From the NCBI GenBank assembly GCA_021775355.1, contig JAJFHZ010000002.1, positions 1 through 43,285 of the forward strand: 43,285 bases of DNA, in the 5' to 3' direction. Position 1 is the stretch's first letter. The number at the start of each line of letters is the position of its first letter. The position numbers and the translations under genes are program-made. This DNA comes from Amylibacter sp. (lineage in GTDB: Bacteria; Pseudomonadota; Alphaproteobacteria; Rhodobacterales; Rhodobacteraceae). Below are positions 26,158 through 37,498 of this stretch, one piece after another. A model generated the notes under the pieces. That model searched no databases. It saw only the letters and a program-made list of their open reading frames with translations, and was not told the DNA's origin.

Positions 26158-27030
26158 TTAAAGCAACTGCGCCCGCAGAAAGGCAACATTTGTCACTAGG
26201 CCCGGTAACAGCCACTGAAACAACCTGCATACGGCAATGATCTCGTCCAATGGTGCGTCTTGCTTTGCCGCATTTATAAGCGCATCCGATGTTAACCCAC
26301 CGGGGTTTGGTAAGCCATCCCGCACCAACCCGACACAACGCTGGTGCAGATCTTCACAAATCCGGTCGGTTTTGGGTGCAACCAATCTGGGCCGCAAATC
26401 TGCCCACGCCGCTTGCCAATAGCTTGGCCAGCGCGCCAAGGCACGGTAATCCGTGTTAACAAACGGCAACCCCAATACTGTCTTTATATCTTCATAAACA
26501 AGACGGGTTTCAGCATCCGCATGATGGGCTTCCATCATGACAAAGGGCACAGTGTAATCCGGTGCATGTTGCCCTTTGAAAAGCGGGGCATCACCTATCT
26601 CCGACATTTCTCCGCCCGCAAGCAGATAGCGCGCTAATGTTGCCATGATCAAATAGGGCTGATTACCATGATTGAAAACCTCTATCATCTGGCGAATGTC
26701 GTCGATTTCGCGCGGGGCATAACCAAGCGTTGTCAGTTTCGATTGCAACGATGTTGGGTTCAAACTTGTGACCTGCACTTCTGCAAAAACACGGTTTTCC
26801 ATGCACGCCGCAACATACGGCTGGCTTGCACACAAATCACGCGTACCATCCCAAAGTGTTTTAAAAAAATGCGGGTAATGGGAAAACGCCATGGTCACGA
26901 CACCCATCCAAGGCACCTGAAACACTTGTTTCATTTCCCCATACCAATCCAGCCTTTGCCCCTGCGCCAAATATTCGGGCAGTGGATGGATGACTGGTAT
27001 CGGATCCGGTTTCAGTCGCGCAAGCTCCAT
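26158..27030 (-). CDS. DehI-family protein (putative 2-haloacid dehalogenase group I-like)
   Basis: The 290-residue protein resembles the DehI family (PF10778). From memory of Pseudomonas putida DehI, the segments YGEMKQVFQVPWMGVVTMAF, the helix ending EVFNHGNQPYLIMATLA and NTDYRALARWPSYWQAAW line up, which would place the catalytic Asp at residue 194 and the active-site Asn at 120 or 123. DehI enzymes replace the halogen of 2-haloacids of either chirality using an activated water. Many marine relatives are untested, so dehalogenase activity here is an inference. It ends 3 bp from the relic of the DMT gene, on the opposite strand, and its upstream region has small dyads. Confidence 0.7.
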   Translation of the reverse strand: MELARLKPDPIPVIHPLPEYLAQGQRLDWYGEMKQVFQVPWMGVVTMAFSHYPHFFKTLWDGTRDLCASQPYVAACMENRVFAEVQVTSLNPTSLQSKLTTLGYAPREIDDIRQMIEVFNHGNQPYLIMATLARYLLAGGEMSEIGDAPLFKGQHAPDYTVPFVMMEAHHADAETRLVYEDIKTVLGLPFVNTDYRALARWPSYWQAAWADLRPRLVAPKTDRICEDLHQRCVGLVRDGLPNPGGLTSDALINAAKQDAPLDEIIAVCRLFQWLLPGLVTNVAFLRAQLL

Positions 27031-27058
27031 GATTAACCTTTAGATATGATTTTTTGTC

Positions 27059-27106
27059 ATACGCAAGTCGTATACCAATTATACGCCCGGTGCATAAAAT
27101 AATGCA
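27059..27106. promoter_or_regulatory. Two small dyads upstream of the DehI-family gene
   Basis: ATACG-caagt-CGTAT (27059-27073) and TGCAT-aaaata-ATGCA (27091-27106) lie 29-76 bp before the start at 27030 and after the gyrB end, where a promoter for the DehI-family gene should be. Either may be an operator. Confidence 0.3.
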
Positions 27107-27155
27107 TAGTGAATGCGGCTTTATAAGTATCAGCTCGCCGCGTTAGCAAGCTGGT

Positions 27156-29573
<2,418 letters not shown>

Positions 29574-29660
29574 TTATATATCCCATTGTATTTAGCACTA
29601 AATATACGGGTTTTTATGGGGAATGTCACGCCTGAACCACAAGATTTTGTGGTATACAAT

Positions 29661-30089
29661 TTATGCAACAACCATAATTTGCCCGTCCGCATCCAGTGCC
29701 CAAAACGGGTTATGTGCCACTTCCCATAGATGCCCGTCAGGATCAGCGAAATTGCCTGAATAGCCGCCCCAGAAAACCTCGGCGGGTTTTGTTATTGCGA
29801 TCGCACCGGCCGCAAGTGCATCAGCGAAAGCCGCATCGACTTCTTTCGGGGAATTGTAGTTTGTAGCCAGCGTGATCGTGCCCGTAGACCGTTCATGGAT
29901 CGGCATCCCGATATCTTTGACCAAGGCATCTTTGGAATAAAGCGCAAAAAACTGACCTGTGGTTTTATAGAATGCAATCGTGCCATTGCCCCCATCGGCC
30001 TCTGCCCAACCAAGGTCTGCGTAGAACTTACGCGATCGTGTCAAATCAGCGACGGCCAGCGTAATCATAGTTATACGTTGAGGGGTCAT
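29661..30089 (-). CDS. VOC family protein (glyoxalase/bleomycin-resistance fold)
   Basis: The 142-residue protein has the paired beta-alpha-beta-beta-beta units of the VOC fold: MITLAVADLTRSRKFYADLGW at the start and GYSGNFADPDGHLWEVAHNPF near the end, where the His and Glu are typical metal ligands. The substrate is not known; relatives include glyoxalases, dioxygenases and binding proteins. It is preceded by AGGAG, lies 10 bp after recF and 87 bp before gyrB, so it is an insertion into a usually tight cluster. Confidence 0.9.
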   Translation of the reverse strand: MTPQRITMITLAVADLTRSRKFYADLGWAEADGGNGTIAFYKTTGQFFALYSKDALVKDIGMPIHERSTGTITLATNYNSPKEVDAAFADALAAGAIAITKPAEVFWGGYSGNFADPDGHLWEVAHNPFWALDADGQIMVVA

Positions 30090-30099
30090 TTATCGTCTC

Positions 30100-31206
30100 C
30101 TAATGCGTTCGGATGGTTGAAATGCCAGCCTCATCCATGACTTCTAAATACATCGCCCGCGCACCCATTGCATCAAATAATTCCGCACCGGTTCCCGTCA
30201 TCCATGCCTGCGCACCCAATGCACATATTTCGTCATAAAGTGCAGCGCGGCGGTCTGCATCCAAGTGTGCCGCAACTTCATCCAGTAGATAAATCGGCGG
30301 TGCCCCGAAATCCTGCGCCAATGCACGGCCGTTGGCAAGGATTAGTGAGACAAGCAGGGCCTTTTGTTCACCTGTGGAGCATTGCTTGGCAGGCGTGCCC
30401 TTAGCTGCATATATTGCCCGTAGGTCATCGCGATGCGGCCCAACCAACGTACGCCCTGCCGCCATGTCGCGCGAACGGCTATCAACAAAAGCAGCCAACA
30501 AGTCATCTTTATCCGCCAGAATAGGCCCCGCATCCGCAGCCACTAATGACAATTCCGCCGCAGGAAAGGCAGTGTCCGCCCCTTTTTGCGCCTCTTGCAA
30601 TCGCGCAACGGTCATTACCCGATTGCTTTCGATGATAGAACCCGCATCGGCCATTTGTTTTTCAACGGCGATATACCAAGATGGATCACGAACGCCGTCC
30701 TTTAGCATACGGTTGCGTTCTCGCATGGTCTTTTCATAGATCATTGATTGTTCCGCATGTCGCGGTTCCATACTCATGGTCAAGCGGTCCAGAAACCGTC
30801 TACGCCCTTCGGCCCCTTCGACCCAAAGCCGATCCATGACAGGCACCAGCCACACGATGCGCGCAAGCCTGCCAAGGGCAAGTTGCGGCGCTGTTTTCCC
30901 ATCGATCAGAACCGCCCGCGAGCCTTCGCCCTGATAACTGGTTTCAACCTCATGGATATGCCCCAAGCTTTCCAAAATACCAGAGACTTTCCAGCCCAGA
31001 TATTCAGGGGATCGCGCCATTTCATCTACTGTTGCACGGCGCATTCCGCGCCCCGGCGACAACAAAGAAATTGCTTCCAGAATGTTTGTTTTCCCAACAC
31101 CGTTCGCACCATAAATTGCAATGGGACGTCCATCGGTTTCGATGGAAACACGTTTGTGTGATCTAAAATGTGAAAGCGTTAAACTTTGAAGTGTAAGTCC
31201 CACCAA
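30100..31206 (-). CDS. recF: DNA replication and repair protein RecF
   Basis: The 368-residue protein has the SMC-like ATPase features of RecF: Walker A YGANGVGKTNILEAISLLSPG (about residue 33), the signature STGEQKALLVSLILANGRAL (about 275), and Walker B IYLLDEVAAHLDADRR (about 307). With RecO and RecR it loads RecA at single-strand gaps. It starts 4 bp after dnaN ends, in the canonical order. Confidence 0.97.
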   Translation of the reverse strand: MVGLTLQSLTLSHFRSHKRVSIETDGRPIAIYGANGVGKTNILEAISLLSPGRGMRRATVDEMARSPEYLGWKVSGILESLGHIHEVETSYQGEGSRAVLIDGKTAPQLALGRLARIVWLVPVMDRLWVEGAEGRRRFLDRLTMSMEPRHAEQSMIYEKTMRERNRMLKDGVRDPSWYIAVEKQMADAGSIIESNRVMTVARLQEAQKGADTAFPAAELSLVAADAGPILADKDDLLAAFVDSRSRDMAAGRTLVGPHRDDLRAIYAAKGTPAKQCSTGEQKALLVSLILANGRALAQDFGAPPIYLLDEVAAHLDADRRAALYDEICALGAQAWMTGTGAELFDAMGARAMYLEVMDEAGISTIRTH

Positions 31207-31210
31207 ACGG

Positions 31211-32329
31211 TTACACCCGCATTGGCATCACGACGTAAACAGCACTTTCATCATTGCCTTCACGCATCAAGGTCGGGTCACCTGAAGAATTGAACAGGAA
31301 CACCGCATTCTCGCGATCAACTTGGCCTGCAATTTCCAACAAGTATTTAGCATTAAAGCCAATTTCCAATGGCTCATCGCCGTAAGCCACGGCTAGTTCT
31401 TCTTCGGCAGCACCACTGTCAGGTGCGTTCACGGTCAGGATAAGACGATCTTCGTCCAGTGATAATTTCACTGCACGTGAGCGTTCGGACGATACGGTAG
31501 ACACGCGATCAACCGCATGTGCGAACTCTGCCGCATCCACTTCTAAGCGGCGGGTATTACCCGTCGGTATAACCCTTGTGTAATCGGGGAATGACCCGTC
31601 AATGACTTTGGATGTCAGAGTAATCTCCGGTGTGGCAAAACGGATTTTAGTTTCGGACACAGACACCGCGATTTGCATCGCGTCGTCTTCCAGTAATTTA
31701 CGCAATTCGTTCACGGTTTTACGCGGAACAATCACACCCGGCAGTTCTTCGGCCCCTTCAGGCAAGGGCGCATCAATGCGGGCTAAACGGTGGCCGTCTG
31801 TAGCAACACAACGCAGAACTTTGCCGTCCGCGCCGTCGGATGCGTGCATATAAACTCCGTTCAGGTAATAACGGGTTTCTTCGGTGGAAATCGCGAATTT
31901 AGATTTATCGAAAAGACGGCGTAAAACAGGCGCTGATGCGGAAAAGTTACAGGCATATTCGGACGATGCCATAACGGGGAAATCTTCTTTGGGAAGTGTC
32001 GCCAGTGAAAAGCTGGATCGGCCCGCTTTTATTTCCAAACGCCCAGATGTGCCATCATCAGACAGCTCAACCATCGCCCCATCGGGCAGTTTGCGAACAA
32101 TTTCATGTAAAGTATGCGCACCAACCGTCGTGGCACCCGCACGTTCCACCATCGCCGGAGCCTTGTCGATCACTTCAATGTCCAGATCCGTTGCCCGAAA
32201 GCTGACCGCGTCACCTTCGCTTTCGATTAAAACATTCGCCAGAATTGGAATGGTATTGCGCCGTTCTACAACAGATTGGGCCTGAGACATTGCCTTTAGC
32301 AATGCGCTACGTTCGATGCTGACTTTCAT
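31211..32329 (-). CDS. dnaN: DNA polymerase III beta sliding clamp
   Basis: The 372-residue protein has three clamp domains of about 120 residues: it begins MKVSIERSALLKAMSQAQSVVERRNTIPIL and ends with DPTLMREGNDESAVYVVMPMRV, the usual C-terminal pattern. It forms the ring that holds the polymerase on DNA. The 139-bp gap to dnaA has the sequence TCGTG-tgggat-CACGA and an AT-rich stretch that could hold a dnaN promoter; GGGAGCGGGA precedes the ATG. Confidence 0.98.
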   Translation of the reverse strand: MKVSIERSALLKAMSQAQSVVERRNTIPILANVLIESEGDAVSFRATDLDIEVIDKAPAMVERAGATTVGAHTLHEIVRKLPDGAMVELSDDGTSGRLEIKAGRSSFSLATLPKEDFPVMASSEYACNFSASAPVLRRLFDKSKFAISTEETRYYLNGVYMHASDGADGKVLRCVATDGHRLARIDAPLPEGAEELPGVIVPRKTVNELRKLLEDDAMQIAVSVSETKIRFATPEITLTSKVIDGSFPDYTRVIPTGNTRRLEVDAAEFAHAVDRVSTVSSERSRAVKLSLDEDRLILTVNAPDSGAAEEELAVAYGDEPLEIGFNAKYLLEIAGQVDRENAVFLFNSSGDPTLMREGNDESAVYVVMPMRV

Positions 32330-32468
32330 ATTCCCGCTCCCTGATCGTGTGGGATCACGACCCTACCCGATATTTCGGTTTAATCAATGTTAATTATACA
32401 ATTTACGGGAATGCTCACAAGGTCAAGGGCGCACTGGGTTTACGCCCATTGCAGCCCCCTATTTTAGC

Positions 32469-33830
32469 TTATGCCTCCAGCATACGGCGCAAAAGTTCCA
32501 CATCTTCGGCGATTTGATTGTCAACCGCACGCAGCTCTTCGATTTTCTTCACAGCGTGGATCACAGTAGTGTGGTCGCGGCCACCAAATCTACGACCGAT
32601 TTCAGGCAAGGATTTAGATGTTAGCCGCTTTGCCAGAAACATTGCAACTTGACGTGGACGCGCCACTGAACGGGCGCGGCGCGGGCTAAGAATATCGTTT
32701 AATCGCAGGTTATAATGATCGGCCACTTTGCGAATTATTTCATCTATTGTGACTTTGCGGTCAGAGGCGCGTAAGATATCAGCAAGGCATTCTTGCACAA
32801 CGTCCAACGTAACCTCACGGCCCACAAGGGAAGCGAAGGCGAATAGACGGGTTAATGCCCCTTCAAGTACACGCACATTGTTGGAAATACGATGTGCTAT
32901 AAACTCCAGCACACCGTCAGTCAGCCTCACTTCCGGATACTGTGCAAACTGTATTTCCGCTTTCGATTGCAAAATGCCAAGGCGCAATTCGTAATCCGTT
33001 GGATGCAAATCAACAACCAGCCCCCATTGCAGGCGTGATTTAATGCGATCTTCCAGCCCGTCAATTTCGCCGGGTGCACGATCCGCGGAAATTATAATTT
33101 GTTTATTTTGGTCAATCAGTGCGTTAAACGTGTGGAAAAACTCGTCTTGTGTGCTGTTTTTACCCGCAATGAATTGCACATCATCCACCATCAACACATC
33201 AACAGATCGAAACAGTTCTTTGAAGCTCATGGTATCTTTGAACCGTAGGGCTTGTACGAAACGGTACATAAACTGTTCTGCTGAAAGATATAGAATTTTC
33301 GTCTTTGGATCACGCTCTTTAATTTCCCAAGCAATGGCGTGCATCAAATGGGTTTTACCCAAACCAACGCCACCATATAAAAATAACGGGTTGAACGTGA
33401 CGGGTCCGCCTTTGGCAACGCGCCGTGCGGCGGCATGCGCCAACTCGTTTGGTTTGCCAACCACAAAACGATCAAACGTGAAGCGTTTATCAAGCGGGGC
33501 ACCCAGCAAATCCTTTGATCCCGTTGGTGCAGATGTTGTAGTGGGGACTGTCGGTTTTACGGTGCTTTTCTTCTCTTCATTTTCAACCATAAACTCTGCT
33601 TTGAAACCCAGACGGTTAACAACAACACCTTCTGCCGTCATCATTGACGCAATTTTATCACCGTAGTTGCGATCAACCCATGTGCCAACAAAACTTGTCG
33701 GTGCTGAAAAACACGCAACGCCATCTGTAACCCTTAATAGGTTCAATGGTTCAATCCAATTTTGAAAAGCGTCTTTTCCAATAACACTTTGTAGTTGGTC
33801 GCGGACGCGCCCCCAGCAGTCAAATTCCAT
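32469..33830 (-). CDS. dnaA: Chromosomal replication initiator DnaA
   Basis: The 453-residue protein has the domain I stretch FQNWIEPLNLLRVTDG, a linker rich in Thr/Pro/Ser (about 95-120), the AAA+ domain with Walker A YGGVGLGKTHLMHAIAW (about 152) and Walker B VLMVDDVQFIAG (about 213), and the C-terminal DNA-binding helix-turn-helix VARPRQVAMFLAKRLTSKS plus GRRFGGRDHTTVIHAV. It binds oriC and opens the origin. It follows a rhodanese gene by only 21 bp, so the promoter is probably upstream of that gene, where GANTC methylation sites cluster. Confidence 0.98.
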   Translation of the reverse strand: MEFDCWGRVRDQLQSVIGKDAFQNWIEPLNLLRVTDGVACFSAPTSFVGTWVDRNYGDKIASMMTAEGVVVNRLGFKAEFMVENEEKKSTVKPTVPTTTSAPTGSKDLLGAPLDKRFTFDRFVVGKPNELAHAAARRVAKGGPVTFNPLFLYGGVGLGKTHLMHAIAWEIKERDPKTKILYLSAEQFMYRFVQALRFKDTMSFKELFRSVDVLMVDDVQFIAGKNSTQDEFFHTFNALIDQNKQIIISADRAPGEIDGLEDRIKSRLQWGLVVDLHPTDYELRLGILQSKAEIQFAQYPEVRLTDGVLEFIAHRISNNVRVLEGALTRLFAFASLVGREVTLDVVQECLADILRASDRKVTIDEIIRKVADHYNLRLNDILSPRRARSVARPRQVAMFLAKRLTSKSLPEIGRRFGGRDHTTVIHAVKKIEELRAVDNQIAEDVELLRRMLEA

Positions 33831-33851
33831 TTTTTCCGTCTCATACAGTTA

Positions 33852-34301
33852 TTAAGATTGGCCCCAAGCCAACCCCCGGACTTTCCATCCGTTAATTGAT
33901 CCCCTGTGCCGGTCAGGATCCAAGTCCCCTTCGAATCCTTCCAGCACATTTACACATTGCGTGGTTAGCCCTTTCGCAGCAAAGGCCTCTGACACCACAT
34001 GTGCCGCTTGCATTGAACGCACGCCGGAACGACATAAAAAGTAAATCTTGGAAGGAGCAGACCCGCCAAATTGTTCCAGTAAGTTCGCAACAAAGCTTTC
34101 GTTCACAGACATATCGGGATATCGCTTCCATTCCTGTAATATGACCTGCTTGCCCAAGGCGTTCAGGTCAGGAATGCCGATAAAAGACCATTCAGCCTTT
34201 GTTCGGACATCCACAAGTACAGCATCCCTTATCTCTTTCAGGCCAACCCATGTGTCCGAAGGTGTTTCTTCGATAACACTTTCACTTAATGTCGCGGCCA
34301 T
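33852..34301 (-). CDS. Rhodanese-like domain protein upstream of dnaA
   Basis: From the ATG at 34301, which has GAGGAAA 5 bases upstream, the product has 149 residues; a GTG at 34325 is an alternative. It is a single rhodanese domain: AVLVDVRTKAEWSFIG near the N-terminus and the active-site loop LCRSGVRSMQAA with the catalytic Cys. Such proteins bind persulfide sulfur; the function here is unknown. It is 21 bp from dnaA on the same strand, so any transcript through it includes dnaA. Confidence 0.9.
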   Translation of the reverse strand: MAATLSESVIEETPSDTWVGLKEIRDAVLVDVRTKAEWSFIGIPDLNALGKQVILQEWKRYPDMSVNESFVANLLEQFGGSAPSKIYFLCRSGVRSMQAAHVVSEAFAAKGLTTQCVNVLEGFEGDLDPDRHRGSINGWKVRGLAWGQS

Positions 34302-34453
34302 CTGTTTCCTCAATGTCTGAATCACTGGAATGACGATAGCTTGCCTGACCTTATGCTTTCAATGAATCTTCTCTGTTGACTCAAATATAAATTTTTCGAA
34401 TCCCCAAAACGTGGCTAACCGTTTGATTTTAAATATTTTATTAAGCAAATAGC

Positions 34454-34487
34454 GTTAACCCGCCTTGAAAGCAAGGCAGGGCGTAAC
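34454..34487. other. Stable imperfect hairpin upstream of rhodanese-dnaA
   Basis: GCCTTG and CAAGGC pair around the loop AAAG, extended outwards by CCC/GGG and GTTA/TAAC with small bulges. No T run follows on either strand, so it is not a typical terminator. It could be a structured leader or protein-binding site. Confidence 0.5.
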
Positions 34488-34602
34488 TTCGTTTCATCCT
34501 GAGGCGCCAAAGGTACAGAATCCCGATGGCCATTGCATGTAACAGTAATGTGACTCGCAATGCCAAACAAGGCGACCAAAAATAGAACATACGTAAATTG
34601 AT

Positions 34603-34629
34603 AAAAAAAACGGAGCCAAAAGCCCCGTT
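34603..34629 (-). terminator. Intrinsic terminator after rpsT
   Basis: On the minus strand ACGGGGC-TTTT-GGCTCCGT forms a stem of 7-8 pairs (one G-T) followed directly by eight T residues, about 29 bp after the rpsT stop. Confidence 0.9.
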
Positions 34630-34657
34630 CTCACATTCAAATTCTACATTTTAAGGT

Positions 34658-34924
34658 TTATGCGCCTAGGGCTTTAACCCGTGCAGACAAGCGGGATACT
34701 TTCCGGCTTGCTGTATTTTTGTGCAAAATGCCCTTGGTCACGCCGCGCATGATTTCAGGTTGTGCATCTTTCAAAGCTGCAGATGCTACAGCTTTATCGC
34801 CGCCTGCAATCGCTTCTTCTACTTTGCGTAGAAAGGTACGAATGCGCGTACGGCGGATCTTGTTTACTTCAGTGCGACGCTCTGCTTGGCGTGCGCGTTT
34901 TTTTGCTTGTGGCGAGTTGGCCAT
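34658..34924 (-). CDS. rpsT: 30S ribosomal protein S20
   Basis: The 88-residue basic protein begins [22 protein letters not shown] and ends with [17 protein letters not shown], the S20 pattern. It binds 16S rRNA early in 30S assembly. AGGAT lies upstream of the ATG, a likely promoter is at 34962-34990, and a clear terminator follows, so it forms its own transcription unit between enoyl-CoA hydratase and the rhodanese-dnaA pair. Confidence 0.98.
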   Translation of the reverse strand: MANSPQAKKRARQAERRTEVNKIRRTRIRTFLRKVEEAIAGGDKAVASAALKDAQPEIMRGVTKGILHKNTASRKVSRLSARVKALGA

Positions 34925-34961
34925 GATAGAATCCTGTTATCGTGTTTGACGATGAAGCGGC

Positions 34962-34990
34962 CTTCTAGAACCCATAGGGGTTAAAGTCAA
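34962..34990 (-). promoter_or_regulatory. Likely sigma-70 promoter of rpsT
   Basis: On the minus strand TTGACT (34990-34985) and TAGAAG (34967-34962) lie 17 bases apart. The -35 element matches 5 of 6, the -10 element 4 of 6. They end 37 bp before the rpsT ATG. Confidence 0.5.
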
Positions 34991-35001
34991 CTAGGCCCGC
35001 G

Positions 35002-35778
35002 TTATTTATCGCGGAATTGTGCCGCTCTTTTTTCAACAAACGCTGCCATACCTTCGGATTGGTCTTCGGTGGCAAAAAGAGCATGAAAAAGACGGCGCTC
35101 GAACAACAAACCTTCGTTTTGGTTTGTTTCATAGGCACGATTAACTGATTCCTTGACCGCCATTGTCGCTATGCTGGATTTTTCAGCTATTTTTACCGCT
35201 GTCCCGATAGCCTCAGTCACAAGTTTTTTCATTGGAACAATACGGCTTACCAATCCAGAACGTTCCGCTTCTTCGGCATCCATAAGCCGCCCGGTCAGGT
35301 TCATTTCCATCGCTTTAGACTTGCCAATAATGCGGGTTAACCGTTGTGTACCGCCCAGACCCGCCATGACACCCAGATTGATTTCCGGTTGGCCAAACTT
35401 TGCTGTTTCCGAACATAAAATGAAATCGCACATCATGGCCAATTCACAGCCACCACCCAGCGCATAACCTGAAACCGCAGCAATGATGGGTTTTCGACAT
35501 TGCAAAAACCGTTCCATATCATCTGTCAGAAAATCTTTCTTGAACATATCGACGAAAGAATTATCCGCCATTTCCTTAATATCAGCCCCTGCGGCAAACG
35601 CTTTGTCGTTACCTGTCAGAACAATGGCACAAACTTTTGGATCAGCATCCAGATCGGTCATGGCCTGCCCCAACTCGCCCAACAGTTCTGCATTCAAAGC
35701 ATTCATTACATCGGGGCGGTTGAATTGCACCAAGGCCACATGATCTTCAATCCCAACGATAAGTGTATTGTAAGCCAT
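35002..35778 (-). CDS. Enoyl-CoA hydratase
   Basis: The 258-residue protein is a crotonase: oxyanion-hole motifs [11 protein letters not shown] (about 61-71) and [18 protein letters not shown] (about 100-117), and the catalytic Glu pair in [21 protein letters not shown]. It hydrates trans-2-enoyl-CoA in fatty-acid beta-oxidation or similar catabolism. It lies 17 bp after mutM, on the same strand. Confidence 0.95.
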   Translation of the reverse strand: MAYNTLIVGIEDHVALVQFNRPDVMNALNAELLGELGQAMTDLDADPKVCAIVLTGNDKAFAAGADIKEMADNSFVDMFKKDFLTDDMERFLQCRKPIIAAVSGYALGGGCELAMMCDFILCSETAKFGQPEINLGVMAGLGGTQRLTRIIGKSKAMEMNLTGRLMDAEEAERSGLVSRIVPMKKLVTEAIGTAVKIAEKSSIATMAVKESVNRAYETNQNEGLLFERRLFHALFATEDQSEGMAAFVEKRAAQFRDK

Positions 35779-35795
35779 TTAGGTTCCCTTAAATA

Positions 35796-36662
35796 TTAAT
35801 GCTGACATTTCGAACAATAAAAGCTTGAGCGGCCCGATTGTACAACCCGTTTAATCTGCCCCATGCAGTCAGGGGTCTTACACGGTTCATCTTCACGGCC
35901 ATAAGCCGCAAAACTGTGTTGAAAATAACCCAATTCACCATCCGCCTGACGATAATCTTTCAGTGATGAGCCGCCTGCGGCAATCGCATCGTTCAAAACC
36001 GCACGAATCGCAGGCACAAGGGATGTGGCACGTATTTTAGATAGCTTCCCCGCTTTCGATAAGGGTGAAATACCTGTGCGCCACAAAGCTTCACACACAT
36101 ATATATTGCCCAAACCCGCCACGATACGTTGATCCAACAGTGCCGATTTAATCGGTGTGTTCTTGCCTTTGATCGCCGCCACAAAATAATTTTCATCAAA
36201 ACTGTTCCCCAGCGGTTCCGGCCCGATGGAGGCCAGCAATTTGTGCTGTGTGGCAGTTTTCGTATCCAGCAAATCCATCGCCCCGAAGCGGCGTGCATCG
36301 TTAAACGTAATCCGCGCACCATTATCTATGTCGATCACCACATGATCGTGTTTTTCCAGCGCAGGGTGCAGATGGTGGAAATCTCCGACCATATCCTTAG
36401 TCTTGTCAGGGGCCGAAATGGTCATCCGCCCCGACATGCCCAAATGGATCAACAGGGTTTCACCACTGTCCAAGTCGCACAGGATATATTTGGAACGCCT
36501 GCGTAACCGTTCCACCCGCTTGCCAATCAACCGCGCCACCATATTTTCAGGAAATGGCCAGCGCAAACCCTCGCGCCGAATATTGGCCTGCACAATCATA
36601 TGACCCACCATGTAGGGCTCTAACCCTTTGCGGACGGTTTCAACTTCGGGCAGTTCAGGCAA
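35796..36662 (-). CDS. mutM: Formamidopyrimidine-DNA glycosylase MutM (TTG start)
   Basis: From the TTG at 36662 the product has 288 residues and begins [18 protein letters not shown]. Pro2 is the catalytic nucleophile and Glu3 assists, so the start must be immediately before them; AAGGAG lies 6 bases upstream. Upstream in-frame codons would bury the Pro. The C-terminus has the zinc finger [18 protein letters not shown]...YCSKCQH. It removes oxidised purines such as 8-oxoguanine. It is divergent from ubiE. Confidence 0.97.
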   Translation of the reverse strand: MPELPEVETVRKGLEPYMVGHMIVQANIRREGLRWPFPENMVARLIGKRVERLRRRSKYILCDLDSGETLLIHLGMSGRMTISAPDKTKDMVGDFHHLHPALEKHDHVVIDIDNGARITFNDARRFGAMDLLDTKTATQHKLLASIGPEPLGNSFDENYFVAAIKGKNTPIKSALLDQRIVAGLGNIYVCEALWRTGISPLSKAGKLSKIRATSLVPAIRAVLNDAIAAGGSSLKDYRQADGELGYFQHSFAAYGREDEPCKTPDCMGQIKRVVQSGRSSFYCSKCQH

Positions 36663-36748
36663 AGCATGCTCCTTATGACGCATTTAATATCGGTGACAAC
36701 ACGCTATATATGACGTAATTGCACATTGAATAAAGCTGGAAGTCACTG

Positions 36749-37495
36749 ATGTCAGATAATCGCACAACACATTTTGGTTTCAAAACCGTTGATGAGGCCG
36801 ACAAGGCTGGCATGGTGCATGGGGTGTTTTCCAATGTGGCTTCTAAATACGATGTGATGAACGATGCCATGTCGATGGGCATTCACCGCATCTGGAAAGA
36901 GGCGATGATGGACTGGCTTGCACCGCGTGATAGCCAAAAGCTGCTGGATGTTGCAGGTGGTACAGGTGACATTTCCTTTCGCTTTTTGAAACGCGCCCCC
37001 AATGCACACGCCACCGTTTTTGATATGACCCAAAGTATGTTGGATGCAGGACGCACACGGGCCGAAGCTGCGGATATGGCCGACCAACTGGATTGGATCT
37101 GTGGTGATGCAATGGCCCTGCCGTTTGCGGACAACACATTCGATGTCTATACAGTCTCGTTCGGAATACGCAACGTGACACGTCCACAGGACGCGCTGAA
37201 TGAAGCTTACCGCGTGTTGAAACCGGGGGGGCGTTTGATGGTGCTGGAATTCAGCCAAATTCCGAATCCCGCAATGCAATGGGCTTACGACAAATATTCT
37301 TTCAACATCATCCCGCCCTTGGGCAAGCTGATTGCTAATGACGCGGACAGTTACCAGTATCTGGTCGAAAGCATCCGCAAGTTTCCCGATCAAGACACGT
37401 TCCTGCAAATGGTCAACAAAGCAGGTTTTGAAAACACAAAGTACCGTAATCTGACAATGGGCATTGCTTGTCTGCATTCAGGATGGAAAATTTAA
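36749..37495 (+). CDS. ubiE: Demethylmenaquinone/2-polyprenyl-benzoquinol methyltransferase UbiE
   Basis: The 248-residue protein has the UbiE features [25 protein letters not shown] near the start, the SAM motif [15 protein letters not shown] (about 66-80), [17 protein letters not shown] and the end [15 protein letters not shown]. It methylates a carbon of the ubiquinone/menaquinone ring precursor. The ubiB gene follows after 3 bp, a classic alphaproteobacterial pair. Confidence 0.97.
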   Translation: MSDNRTTHFGFKTVDEADKAGMVHGVFSNVASKYDVMNDAMSMGIHRIWKEAMMDWLAPRDSQKLLDVAGGTGDISFRFLKRAPNAHATVFDMTQSMLDAGRTRAEAADMADQLDWICGDAMALPFADNTFDVYTVSFGIRNVTRPQDALNEAYRVLKPGGRLMVLEFSQIPNPAMQWAYDKYSFNIIPPLGKLIANDADSYQYLVESIRKFPDQDTFLQMVNKAGFENTKYRNLTMGIACLHSGWKI

Positions 37496-37498
37496 CAG

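Larger units (their letters stand above)
34302..34657. other. Intergenic region upstream of rhodanese-dnaA (GANTC cluster, hairpin)
   Basis: This 356-bp gap between the rhodanese start and the rpsT end contains no gene. It holds six GANTC sequences (34319, 34364, 34378, 34398, 34518 and 34552), an imperfect stable hairpin (34454-34487) and the rpsT terminator. It is likely to include the dnaA promoter. No DnaA box (TTATCCACA) was seen. Confidence 0.7.

Noticed and set aside
27131..27153. Hairpin after gyrB as terminator
   Set aside because: The stem (8 bp with one wobble) is real, but no T run follows it.
34302..34657. Replication origin next to dnaA
   Set aside because: No DnaA boxes of TTATCCACA type seen here or in the dnaA-dnaN gap; in several Alphaproteobacteria oriC is not beside dnaA.
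34997..35014. CCGCG-N8-CGCGG hairpin at the end of the enoyl-CoA hydratase gene as terminator
   Set aside because: No T run follows on the minus strand and it overlaps the stop codon.
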